DNA from: Flavobacteriales bacterium UBA1820
Lineage (GTDB): Bacteria; Bacteroidota; Bacteroidia; Flavobacteriales; UBA1820
Direction: 5' to 3'
Assembly: GCA_002314265.1 (NCBI GenBank)
Contig: DCEW01000012.1
Location: 1 to 6,841, forward strand
Length of the DNA stretch: 6,841 nucleotides
Position numbers and translations under genes: made by a program. Below are positions 1-6,047 of the stretch, piece after piece; within the stretch, counting starts at the first letter, position 1, and every line of letters begins with the position of its first letter. Below the pieces are notes generated by a model. That model worked only from the letters and a program-made list of their open reading frames with translations, had not been told where the DNA came from and searched no databases.

Positions 1-30
1 CGCTTGCCCGCCCCTTGTGCGTGAAACGCA

Positions 31-846
31 TCAGAGATGCTCCCCGTCGCGCGAAACGGTAAAATCGGAACTGTGAAGCACCGCCTTGTTGTATTCCAAC
101 GGCTTCCCGTCGGCAATGGAACGCAGGGCCAAACCCAAACTGCGCAGCAGCGCATCGCCAGCAGCCGTATCCCACTCCATCACACTCCCGTAACGGGTAT
201 AACGATGGGCGCGTCCCTCGGCGATCGCGCAGTACTTCACGCAACTAGCCATCGGAAGGATCTCCGCCTGGGGATGTTGCCGGGCAAAATCCTCGATGTA
301 CTCCTCCATCTGCGGCGTGCGGCGCGACTTGCTCACCAACAGCACATAATGATCCGGATACGGCCCGCAGGGGAGCTTTACCCCTTGCAACTGTTCCAGC
401 GAATCGAACTGCTGCCCGGCTGCACACTCGATGCGCATGGCCGGAAAGTCCGTCGCCCCGACATACAACAGGCCGTCTTCGGGCAAGAAGATGACCCCGG
501 CCACCGGAGTCCCCTGTTCCACCCAAGCGATATTGACCCCGTACTGGTGCGAACCGTTGATAAACTCCTTGGTCCCGTCCAGCGGGTCGATGATGAACAC
601 CTGATCCCAAAGCCCTCGCACCGAAAAATCGGCGGCTGCGCTCTCCTCGCTGATCATCGGTATCCCCAGCGGAAAGAGTGCCGCCGCGATGGTATTCTGC
701 GCCGCATAGTCGGCATCGGTTACCGGGGAAAGGTCGGCCTTTTCCCGCACCGAATACTGTCCCGACTTGACCTTGACGATCTCAGCTCCGGCCGCCGTAG
801 CGGCATTGATCATGGTAAGGAGTATTTTCTGCCGTGAAGGTATCAT
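31..846 (-). CDS. cysQ: 3'(2'),5'-bisphosphate nucleotidase CysQ
   Basis: Inositol-monophosphatase-fold, Mg-dependent phosphatase expected to hydrolyse 3'-phosphoadenosine 5'-phosphate (PAP) to AMP in the cytoplasm, removing a by-product of sulfate activation and carrier-protein phosphopantetheinylation. Counting from the ATG at 846 (271 aa), the metal-site motifs are present in order: SEES near residues 66-69, DPLDGTKEF starting at D87 (ligands D87 and D90, T92), and WDTAAGDA with D226. The KYCAIAEGRA stretch before the last motif is typical of CysQ rather than inositol phosphatase. Length is slightly above the roughly 246 aa of the E. coli protein, mainly at the N-terminus. An in-frame GTG at 852 would add two residues; I prefer the ATG because neither has a ribosome site. 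It follows the deoC stop by 16 bases and has no promoter of its own that I can see, so it is probably the second gene of a deoC-cysQ unit. No sulfate-assimilation genes are visible. Family call firm; substrate by homology. Confidence 0.93.
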   Translation of the reverse strand: MIPSRQKILLTMINAATAAGAEIVKVKSGQYSVREKADLSPVTDADYAAQNTIAAALFPLGIPMISEESAAADFSVRGLWDQVFIIDPLDGTKEFINGSHQYGVNIAWVEQGTPVAGVIFLPEDGLLYVGATDFPAMRIECAAGQQFDSLEQLQGVKLPCGPYPDHYVLLVSKSRRTPQMEEYIEDFARQHPQAEILPMASCVKYCAIAEGRAHRYTRYGSVMEWDTAAGDALLRSLGLALRSIADGKPLEYNKAVLHSSDFTVSRDGEHL

Positions 847-862
847 AAACACATATGTTTTT

Positions 863-1609
863 TCAATATTGTGCCGAGGAAGCCTCCCCCTGCACCAGTT
901 TCTTGGCCGAAGAAGTACCGATACGCGTTACTCCCAGAGCGATCATCTGCTCGGCCGCTCGCAGATCGCGCACCCCGCCGGCTGCCTTTACCGGCAACGG
1001 GGCGCCGGCCTCGACCAGGATGCGCACCGCCTCGGGAGTAGCCCCGCCGGGACGTCCGTCGGCAGGTTTGAAAAATCCGGTAGAAGTCTTCAGGAAAACG
1101 CGCGGAGCCGCCTCCTTCCCGAAGTTGTCCAACACCGTATCGCGGATCAACTCACTGAGCCCCTCGATCTCGTCGGGACGCAAAGCGGCCGTCTCCAGGA
1201 TCCACTTGGCCGTCTTTCCGGCCTGAAGTACCAGATCGGTGCACACATACACCTGCTGGGCGACGTATTCTACCTTGCCGCGCTTGTACATGGGATAATC
1301 GACCACGAAATCCAGTTCGTCCGCTCCATCGGCCAAGGCACGGCGTGCTTCGGTCAGTTTTTCCTCGGTCGAATACGTGCCTTCCGGGAATCCGATAACC
1401 GTGCCGACCAGCACCTCGCTGTGGCTTTCGTCGATCATTCGCCGGGCGACAGCCACCTGGTCGGGACGGATCATGATGAGCTTGAAATGTTCGTCGATAG
1501 CCTCCTGGATATATTTCCGGGCTTTTTCCCGGTATTCTTCGGGGGTGATGCCCGCCGTGGCAGGCGTTTCGAGATAGGTCGAGTCGAGATACTGTCGAAT
1601 ATCGGTCAT
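863..1609 (-). CDS. deoC: Deoxyribose-phosphate aldolase DeoC
   Basis: Class I (Schiff-base) aldolase that splits 2-deoxy-D-ribose 5-phosphate into glyceraldehyde 3-phosphate and acetaldehyde, the last step of deoxynucleoside catabolism; cytosolic TIM barrel. From the ATG at 1609 it is 248 aa, close to the family norm. Visible catalytic residues by alignment from memory with E. coli: D100 in GADELD (E. coli D102), the Schiff-base K174 in FLKTSTG (K167), K208 in VKAAGGVR (K201), and the phosphate-binding GTSS at 231-234. It ends in a C-terminal Tyr like E. coli Y259, which is implicated in proton transfer. The position of E. coli C47 is Met46 (KLIMIRP). The open frame continues upstream to an ATG at 1657, but those 16 codons (MPTFAGQEQRR...) look non-homologous and contain the -7 promoter box at 1645-1652, so the internal start is chosen. 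It overlaps nothing and is followed closely by cysQ. Confidence 0.95.
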   Translation of the reverse strand: MTDIRQYLDSTYLETPATAGITPEEYREKARKYIQEAIDEHFKLIMIRPDQVAVARRMIDESHSEVLVGTVIGFPEGTYSTEEKLTEARRALADGADELDFVVDYPMYKRGKVEYVAQQVYVCTDLVLQAGKTAKWILETAALRPDEIEGLSELIRDTVLDNFGKEAAPRVFLKTSTGFFKPADGRPGGATPEAVRILVEAGAPLPVKAAGGVRDLRAAEQMIALGVTRIGTSSAKKLVQGEASSAQY

Positions 1610-1644
1610 AGCGGTTTCGGTATTTCTTCGTTGTTCTTGTCCTG

Positions 1645-1652
1645 CAAAGGTA
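1645..1652 (-). promoter_or_regulatory. Candidate -7 promoter box for deoC-cysQ
   Basis: Read on the minus strand the sequence is TACCTTTG, an exact match to the Bacteroidota -7 consensus TAnnTTTG. The box ends 35 bases before the deoC ATG at 1609, giving a predicted leader of about 30 nt. No clear -33 TTTG lies at the usual distance upstream, which weakens the call. The box falls inside the upstream in-frame extension of deoC and so argues for the shorter protein. Confidence 0.6.
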
Positions 1653-1717
1653 GGCATTCTGCGCCAGACCCCGGACAGAAGCCGCCGGTTTCTTTCACCG
1701 TTTTCCTCCTTGTCTCT

Positions 1718-2278
1718 CTATCCCTGTCCGTTGATCATCACGCCAGACAAAGTCCCGGCATCGAGAAGGACATAGGCCTCCCAACACTCATCCCCGCCAT
1801 CGAGTACATCGACGATCGTTGTCCACGCGTAAGGAAAAAGCCGATTTTTCCCTTGGTAGAAGAGTTTGACCCAGACGATCCTGTCGCCGCGCGGCGACAG
1901 CCCTCCTACATACCATCCAAAATACTTCCGCAAGCTGTTTCTCGACTTCAGACGGTCTTTGACTCCATATTTTTCGGCCGTATCGATGACTGCCGGCAGG
2001 TTCTCCCGCAGAATGCGGTCAATCCGCCGGATCTCATCGGTTGTAGGGGTAAAGCGGGTCTTGAACTGCGGACCGGGAAATATCAGACAATCCTTGTCGA
2101 ACACGGCTCCATGCCATCGGTTTCCCGACTTGAGGGCATATACCGATCCCCTCCCAAAGTCTCCGCAATGCGTGTCTGCCACCGTGTAGCGGGGCACGAC
2201 ACAGCCGTGCAAACACAACAAGAGCGTTGCCACTACAAACGAAGTGGGAAAAAGCCGTTTCACGGGACAGAGCGACAT
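1718..2278 (-). CDS. Putative lipoprotein of unknown function, 186 aa
   Basis: I do not recognise a named family. The N-terminus is a lipoprotein signal: basic start (K7, R8), hydrophobic core (SFVVATLLLCL, residues 13-23) and a lipobox LHGC with the acylated Cys at 26. The residues after Cys26 (VVPRY) lack the acidic run linked to surface export in Bacteroidota, so a periplasm-facing location is more likely. The mature domain of about 160 aa has a helical middle with many charged residues (DEIRRIDRILREN, 81-93) and a C-terminal part rich in alternating hydrophobics: VWVKLFYQGK (135-144), then DVLDGGDECWEAYVLLD (157-173) and a final NGQG. I recall a similar DGGD...W...NG ending in other Bacteroidota hypothetical lipoproteins, which suggests a real conserved beta-rich fold; this is memory, not a search. 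Mature cysteines are C26, C38, C64 and C165. It starts 52 bases after the proline-rich lipoprotein gene and may share its transcript. Stop is TAG. Confidence 0.82.
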   Translation of the reverse strand: MSLCPVKRLFPTSFVVATLLLCLHGCVVPRYTVADTHCGDFGRGSVYALKSGNRWHGAVFDKDCLIFPGPQFKTRFTPTTDEIRRIDRILRENLPAVIDTAEKYGVKDRLKSRNSLRKYFGWYVGGLSPRGDRIVWVKLFYQGKNRLFPYAWTTIVDVLDGGDECWEAYVLLDAGTLSGVMINGQG

Positions 2279-2281
2279 AAA

Positions 2282-2303
2282 TACTTATTAGGTACTTATT
2301 AGG
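2282..2303. repeat. Exact 11-bp tandem duplication
   Basis: Two abutting copies of TACTTATTAGG on the plus strand (2282-2292 and 2293-2303) lie 3 bases upstream of the ATG of the 186-aa lipoprotein gene on the minus strand. They are AT-rich in a GC-rich surround and would lie in the leader or translation-initiation region of that gene. They may be a simple slippage duplication or a repeated operator-like site; sequence alone cannot separate these. Confidence 0.9.
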
Positions 2304-2330
2304 ACACAACACCGTCCCCTCTCCGGTGGA

Positions 2331-2588
2331 TTACCTCCGGGGAGGAGGCACCGGTTGACCGGGGAGCGGGGCTTGCGGTCCCGGAGGGGGCGTAGGCTTC
2401 CCCGGCCGATGTTTCGGCGGGCGAGGCAGTTTGCCGGGTTTGTGCGCTTTTTTGGGATGCGGCTTGTGCGGGCGATATGCGGGAGGTGGCGGTCCCGGGG
2501 TGGGATGTGGCGGACGAACCGCACAGGAGTCAAGGGACAGCGCCAACCCGAGGGCGAGCAGTCCCCAAAGGAATCGTCGAGTTTTCAT
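2331..2588 (-). CDS. Small proline-rich basic lipoprotein, 85 aa
   Basis: Unknown function. The ATG at 2588 opens a signal peptide (MKTRR, then a hydrophobic core FLWGLLALGLALSL) ending in a lipobox LDSC with Cys22 as the predicted lipid-attachment site; Asp at -2 is unusual but tolerated. By my count the 63 residues after Cys22 contain 27 prolines, about 13 Lys/Arg, several His, only one aromatic (Tyr38) and no Asp or Glu. This predicts an extended, strongly basic, disordered tail tethered to a membrane, which could contact peptidoglycan, lipopolysaccharide or another acidic partner (inference). A TTG three codons upstream is a possible but less likely start. The GC-rich proline codons leave several other frames open here, but the signal peptide with lipobox and a promoter box 23 bases upstream support this frame. 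It lies between aroB and the 186-aa lipoprotein gene, same strand, 52 bases from the latter. Confidence 0.75.
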   Translation of the reverse strand: MKTRRFLWGLLALGLALSLDSCAVRPPHPTPGPPPPAYRPHKPHPKKAHKPGKLPRPPKHRPGKPTPPPGPQAPLPGQPVPPPRR

Positions 2589-2611
2589 CGTGATCAAAAG
2601 TACCTGTTGTC

Positions 2612-2645
2612 CAAAGATAACAAATTATCCGCTTGCCTTGGCAAA
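2612..2645 (-). promoter_or_regulatory. Candidate promoter for the lipoprotein gene pair
   Basis: The minus strand carries TATCTTTG (2619 down to 2612), an exact TAnnTTTG -7 box ending 23 bases before the ATG at 2588. A TTTG at 2645-2642 could be the -33 element, with a 22-base gap that is slightly longer than usual. A second exact match, TACTTTTG at 2602-2595, lies too close to the ATG to give a leader. The rest of the 130-base gap after aroB shows only weak hairpins without a T-run, so no terminator for aroB was found. Confidence 0.6.
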
Positions 2646-2718
2646 AACGACGGAGGATTTTACTTGCCCGGCAAACGCATTCCCCGATTCGGGCTTCCCA
2701 AAGGGGAGAAGTGTCCTT

Positions 2719-3816
2719 TTATTCTTCCCGGGGAGCGTCTTCCGCCCCCGCAGCGTTGTAAAACAGGATCGAGCGGCGGATCGCTTCCGGGTCGAGGTAA
2801 TGGTCGATCGAGGCCTCGCCGATGGCCTCCAGCAGAGTGAAGTTGATGCCCTTCCGCGAGTTTTTCTTGTCGTGGAGCATGATCTCCAGGATCTGCGGGA
2901 TGGCCTGCACAGGCACCTCGACCGCGCCGTAAAGCCCCTTGACATAGTCGCGGAAAGCCGGAGCGAACGCCTTGTCCAAAGTACAGAACTCGCCCGAAAG
3001 CCATGCTTCACACACCATGCCGATGGCCACCGCATGGCCGTGGCTCAACGGAGTGGGCGTGTCCATGAAGTAGGTTTCGACCGCATGGCCGACCGTATGG
3101 CCGAAGTTGAGCGTCTTGCGCAGGCCTTTTTCGGTGGGGTCTTCCCGCACCACGTCGTATTTTATCCTGACCGAATCGTAGATGAGTTTCTCGGTTTTTT
3201 CAAACGAGAAATCCTTCGTCCCCGAGAGGTCCTCCCAATGCTTCCGGCTGCGGATCAGCCCGTGTTTGAGCATCTCGGCAAAGCCCGAGAGGATTTCCTC
3301 CTGAGGGAGGCTCGTCAGGAAACCGGCGTGCACCACCACCATGCGCGGCAGGGAGAACAGCCCGATGATGTTTTTGATCCCGCCCAGATCGACCCCCGTT
3401 TTTCCTCCCACCGAGGCATCCACCTGGGAGAGGAGCGTGGTGGGGATATTGACGAAGGGAATGCCCCGCATGTAGCACGAGGCGACGAAACCGCCGATAT
3501 CGGTGATCACCCCCCCGCCCAGGTTGATCTGCAGGGTATGGCGGTCGGCTTTCAGGTCGCAGAGCGCTTCCCAGATCTGCCGGCAGGTGTCCAGGTTTTT
3601 GTACGACTCGCCGGCGGGTATTTCCACGATCTCGTAGTCGGTGAGCGAGGGTACGTTTTCGGCCAGCATCGGCAGGCAGTGTTCGTGGGTGTTGTTGTCG
3701 CACAGCACGACGATCCGGGAGAATTCCTCCCGGTTTTCGCACAGGAAAGTTTCGAGACGGGCAAAGCCGTCCGCGCCGAAAGCTACCTGGCAACCGTTTA
3801 TTTCCAGCGGGGTCAT
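2719..3816 (-). CDS. aroB: 3-dehydroquinate synthase AroB
   Basis: Second enzyme of the shikimate pathway: converts DAHP to 3-dehydroquinate with loss of phosphate, using catalytic NAD and a divalent metal (Zn or Co); cytosolic. At 365 aa it is the usual bacterial length. Motifs in order: PAGESYK (68-73), the NAD-binding GGGVITDIGGFVAS (100-113), NIPTTLLSQVDASVGGKTGVD (123-143), SGFAEMLKHG (177-186) with metal ligand E181 and K184, the stretch GLRKTLNFGHTVGHAVE (231-247) with R233, N237, metal ligand H240 and catalytic H244, LSHGHAVAIG with third ligand H259, and HDKKN (315-319). All key residues known from fungal and E. coli enzymes are present, so it should be active. The start is the first ATG, just before the conserved N-terminal strand, with an A-rich leader and no Shine-Dalgarno. 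It is divergent from rarA across a 122-base spacer; the genes downstream on the same strand are unrelated to aromatic biosynthesis. Confidence 0.97.
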   Translation of the reverse strand: MTPLEINGCQVAFGADGFARLETFLCENREEFSRIVVLCDNNTHEHCLPMLAENVPSLTDYEIVEIPAGESYKNLDTCRQIWEALCDLKADRHTLQINLGGGVITDIGGFVASCYMRGIPFVNIPTTLLSQVDASVGGKTGVDLGGIKNIIGLFSLPRMVVVHAGFLTSLPQEEILSGFAEMLKHGLIRSRKHWEDLSGTKDFSFEKTEKLIYDSVRIKYDVVREDPTEKGLRKTLNFGHTVGHAVETYFMDTPTPLSHGHAVAIGMVCEAWLSGEFCTLDKAFAPAFRDYVKGLYGAVEVPVQAIPQILEIMLHDKKNSRKGINFTLLEAIGEASIDHYLDPEAIRRSILFYNAAGAEDAPREE

Positions 3817-3891
3817 GGCTTGTTTTTTCGTTGCGTTAAAGTTGTTCTAAACCTCGGGGATTCCCCCGGGCAGGGCGAGGTTATCTCGGGA

Positions 3892-3899
3892 CAAAAGTA
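3892..3899 (-). promoter_or_regulatory. Candidate -7 promoter box for aroB
   Basis: The minus strand reads TACTTTTG, an exact TAnnTTTG match ending 75 bases before the aroB ATG, which would give a leader of about 70 nt. The only upstream TTTG (3928-3925) is about 25 bases away, too far for a good -33 element. It directly abuts the plus-strand box of rarA. Confidence 0.42.
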
Positions 3900-3907
3900 T
3901 AAATTTG
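3900..3907 (+). promoter_or_regulatory. Candidate -7 promoter box for rarA
   Basis: TAAATTTG is an exact match to the Bacteroidota -7 consensus TAnnTTTG and ends 31 bases before the rarA ATG. No TTTG is present at the -33 distance; only GGTTATC occupies that region, so the match is partial. Confidence 0.5.
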
Positions 3908-3938
3908 TTCGGTTAAAAACACGACAAAAAACACCCCG

Positions 3939-5222
3939 ATGGACATCACCACCCCTTTGGCCGAACGGATGCGCCCCGACGATTTCGACGGATACGTCTC
4001 GCAGCGATCCATCGTGGGCCCGGGTACGCCTTTGCGGAGGATCATCGAGTCGGGGTATGTCCCGTCGATGATCTTCTGGGGGCCTCCCGGCAGCGGAAAG
4101 ACCACCCTGGCGCACATTCTGGCCAAAAAGATCGACCGGCCCTTTTACAACATCTCGGCCATCAACGCCGGGGTAAAGGACGTGCGGGACGTTATTGCCA
4201 AGGCGACCGAGGGGGCCAACCTCTTCCAGGCGGCCAAACCGATCCTGTTTATCGACGAAATCCACCGTTTTTCCAAGTCGCAGCAGGATTCGCTGCTCTC
4301 GGCCGTGGAGCGGGGGCAGGTAACCTTGATCGGTGCCACGACGGAAAATCCCAGCTTTGAAGTCATCCCGGCCTTGCTTTCCCGCTGCCAGGTGTACGTG
4401 TTGGAATCCCTTTCCAAGGACGACCTCATCGCCCTGCTGCACCGGGCGGCCGAACAGGACGAATACCTGCGCAAGAAGAACGTCGTCTTTCGCGAATACG
4501 ACGCCTTGATCCGCCTCTCGGGCGGGGATGCCCGCAAACTGCTCAATACCCTGGAACTGGTGGTAAACTCCGAGACGGGGGACAAGGTGGAGATCACCAA
4601 CAAGATGGTGCTGGAAAAAGTGCAGCAAAACCCCGCGCGTTACGACAAGACGGGCGAGCAGCACTACGACATCATCTCGGCCTTCATCAAATCCATCCGG
4701 GGCAGCGATCCCAACGGGGCAGTATACTGGCTGGCGCGGATGATCGAGGGCGGCGAGGACCTCAAGTTCATCGCTCGACGGATGCTCATCCTGGCTTCGG
4801 AGGACATCGGCAATGCCAATCCTACGGCCCTGATCCTGGCCAACAACACCTTTCAGGCGGTCTCGACCATCGGCTATCCGGAGAGTCGGATCATCCTCTC
4901 CCAGTGTGCGACGTATCTGGCTTCCAGCCCCAAGAGCAATGCGGCCTACAAGGCGATCGGCGCGGCGCAGGCCGAAGTCCGTCGCTCGGGCGACCTCTCC
5001 GTACCGCTGCACCTGCGCAATGCGCCCACCCGGCTGATGAAAGACCTTCATTACGGGGTGGACTACGTCTATCCGCACGATCTTCCGGAACATTTTGCCC
5101 TTCAGGAGTATCTTCCGGAGCAGATTGCGGGGACCAAGTTTTACGATCCCGGCCCCAATGACCGGGAAGAAGCCCTGCGCCGATACCTCAAATCCAGGTG
5201 GGGCGAGAAATACCATTACTGA
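3939..5222 (+). CDS. rarA: Replication-associated recombination protein RarA (MgsA-type AAA+ ATPase)
   Basis: Clamp-loader-like AAA+ ATPase that acts at stalled replication forks and DNA ends on the nucleoid; related to eukaryotic WRNIP1/Mgs1. The 427-aa length is typical. The N-terminal PLAERMRPDDFDGYVSQ (6-22) is a family signature. ATPase motifs: Walker A GPPGSGKT (48-55), Walker B FIDEIHRF (104-111) with D106/E107, sensor 1 GATTENPSF (132-140), arginine finger R149 in LLSRC, and sensor 2 GGDARKLLN with R199. The C-terminal half carries the oligomerisation domain signatures KSIRGSDPNGAVYWLARM (251-268) and ASEDIGNANP (286-295), then LHLRNAPTRLMK and a PHDLPEHF element. All elements are intact. 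It starts at the ATG before MDITTPLAE with a short A-rich leader. The tatD-family gene follows after 60 bases with no visible terminator or promoter between, so the two are probably cotranscribed; recA comes next after a terminator. Confidence 0.97.
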   Translation: MDITTPLAERMRPDDFDGYVSQRSIVGPGTPLRRIIESGYVPSMIFWGPPGSGKTTLAHILAKKIDRPFYNISAINAGVKDVRDVIAKATEGANLFQAAKPILFIDEIHRFSKSQQDSLLSAVERGQVTLIGATTENPSFEVIPALLSRCQVYVLESLSKDDLIALLHRAAEQDEYLRKKNVVFREYDALIRLSGGDARKLLNTLELVVNSETGDKVEITNKMVLEKVQQNPARYDKTGEQHYDIISAFIKSIRGSDPNGAVYWLARMIEGGEDLKFIARRMLILASEDIGNANPTALILANNTFQAVSTIGYPESRIILSQCATYLASSPKSNAAYKAIGAAQAEVRRSGDLSVPLHLRNAPTRLMKDLHYGVDYVYPHDLPEHFALQEYLPEQIAGTKFYDPGPNDREEALRRYLKSRWGEKYHY

Positions 5223-5282
5223 CCTCTCACTCCGAACCGATCCCCACTACCCGATCTCTCTCAAAAACCCAACACAGCGGAC

Positions 5283-5918
5283 ATGAATTTTTACGACGTC
5301 CATACCCACGGAAAGGCTTCGCCGACCGACATCAAAAATGTGATTTTTTCCTGGGACGATCCCGTCTCGCGCGGGTATTATTCCGTAGGAGCGCACCCTT
5401 TGTTTTACGAATGGACCAAGGACCTGTATCCCCACCTGGAAAAGATGTGCCGTCCCAAATCCGCGCTGGCTGTCGGAGAATGCGGGTTCGACAAGCGCAG
5501 CCCGATGAGTTTTTCGGAGCAGTCCGACCTGTTTCTCACCCATGTCCGTATCGCAGAGGAGCTCGGCAAACCGCTGATGATCCACTGTGTGGGCCACTTC
5601 AACGAATTGTCGGTCGTACGGCGCGAGGTGGCTCCCACCCAGCCCTGGATCGTGCATGGATACCGGAAAAATCCCCAGCTGGCCGAGTCGCTGGTTCAAC
5701 AGGGCTTTTACTTCTCCCTGGGCAAGGAAGGGGTACGGCGCGAAGGACTTCTGACGGTCATTCCGCTCGATCGGCTGTTCTTCGAGACCGACGAAGATAC
5801 CGAACTGACCGTCGAACAGGTGTACCGCGAGGCGGCCGCGACCCTGGGTATCGATCCGGAACTGCTGGCTCAGCGGGTCGAAGAGAATTTTCAGGCCGTT
5901 TTTCGTCCGGAGCGTTGA
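5283..5918 (+). CDS. TatD-family metal-dependent hydrolase (short Bacteroidota type)
   Basis: Amidohydrolase-superfamily TIM-barrel hydrolase; characterised TatD proteins are metal-dependent DNases, but the substrate of this short type is not known to me. Metal-site residues are all visible: HTH (H7 and H9), VGECGFD with E66, MIHCVGH with H101, VHGYRK with H125 and FETDED with D170. At 211 aa it is clearly shorter than the roughly 260 aa of E. coli TatD, and the usual ETD-AP-L loop after the last ligand is replaced by ETDEDTE. The chosen ATG places the first metal-binding HxH at residue 7, as expected. It lies 60 bases downstream of rarA and just upstream of a strong terminator, so it is likely the last gene of a rarA-tatD unit. 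That pairing is consistent with a DNA-repair role (inference). It could instead act on another phosphoester substrate. Confidence 0.88.
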   Translation: MNFYDVHTHGKASPTDIKNVIFSWDDPVSRGYYSVGAHPLFYEWTKDLYPHLEKMCRPKSALAVGECGFDKRSPMSFSEQSDLFLTHVRIAEELGKPLMIHCVGHFNELSVVRREVAPTQPWIVHGYRKNPQLAESLVQQGFYFSLGKEGVRREGLLTVIPLDRLFFETDEDTELTVEQVYREAAATLGIDPELLAQRVEENFQAVFRPER

Positions 5919-5951
5919 AGAAACGCTTGGCTCAAAACACCCCAAAACAAA

Positions 5952-5986
5952 AAAAGCCGCACGCAAATATTTCCCGTGCGGCTTTT
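5952..5986 (+). terminator. Intrinsic terminator after the tatD-family gene
   Basis: A 12-bp perfect stem pairs AAAAGCCGCACG (5952-5963) with CGTGCGGCTTTT (5975-5986) around an 11-base AT-rich loop. The T-run continues loosely into CCTTTCTT. The A-tract on the left would serve as a T-tract on the other strand, so it could work in both directions. It lies 33 bases after the stop codon and separates this unit from recA. Confidence 0.93.
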
Positions 5987-6039
5987 CCTTTCTTCGGCAA
6001 AAAGTAACGGCCGAGCGGGACGAGCTGGGGAAAAATCCG

Positions 6040-6047
6040 TACATTTG
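6040..6047 (+). promoter_or_regulatory. Candidate -7 promoter box for recA
   Basis: TACATTTG is an exact TAnnTTTG match, ends 24 bases before the recA ATG and lies just after the terminator, where a recA promoter must be. No clear -33 TTTG is visible. I see no E. coli- or Bacillus-type LexA box nearby. Confidence 0.62.

Noticed and set aside
18..30. Small perfect hairpin TGCGT-GAA-ACGCA directly after the cysQ stop
   Set aside because: Five-bp stem with no T-run on the minus strand, so not a convincing terminator; the gene to the left is out of the window.
37..837. 266-codon plus-strand frame opposite cysQ
   Set aside because: Antisense shadow of cysQ; no motif or initiation signal.
767..2302. 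511-codon open frame on the plus strand
   Set aside because: It runs antisense through deoC and the 186-aa lipoprotein gene, which both have strong evidence; the protein shows no domain and no sensible start context.
2595..2602. Second TAnnTTTG match (TACTTTTG) before the 85-aa lipoprotein gene
   Set aside because: It ends only 6 bases before the ATG, so the transcript would start at or past the start codon; the match at 2612-2619 is better placed.
2683..2693. Inverted repeat CCCGA/TCGGG downstream of aroB
   Set aside because: At most a 4-bp stem with a 3-base loop and no T-run; not a terminator.
2431..4071. 546-codon open frame on the plus strand opposite aroB
   Set aside because: Antisense to aroB and running into the start of rarA in another frame; composition (His/Val/Gly/Asp-rich) is typical of a shadow frame.
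3813..5216. 467-codon open frame on the minus strand opposite rarA
   Set aside because: It mirrors rarA almost end to end, has low-complexity shadow-like protein without recognisable motifs, and rarA is unmistakable. GC-rich codon use keeps the antisense frame open.
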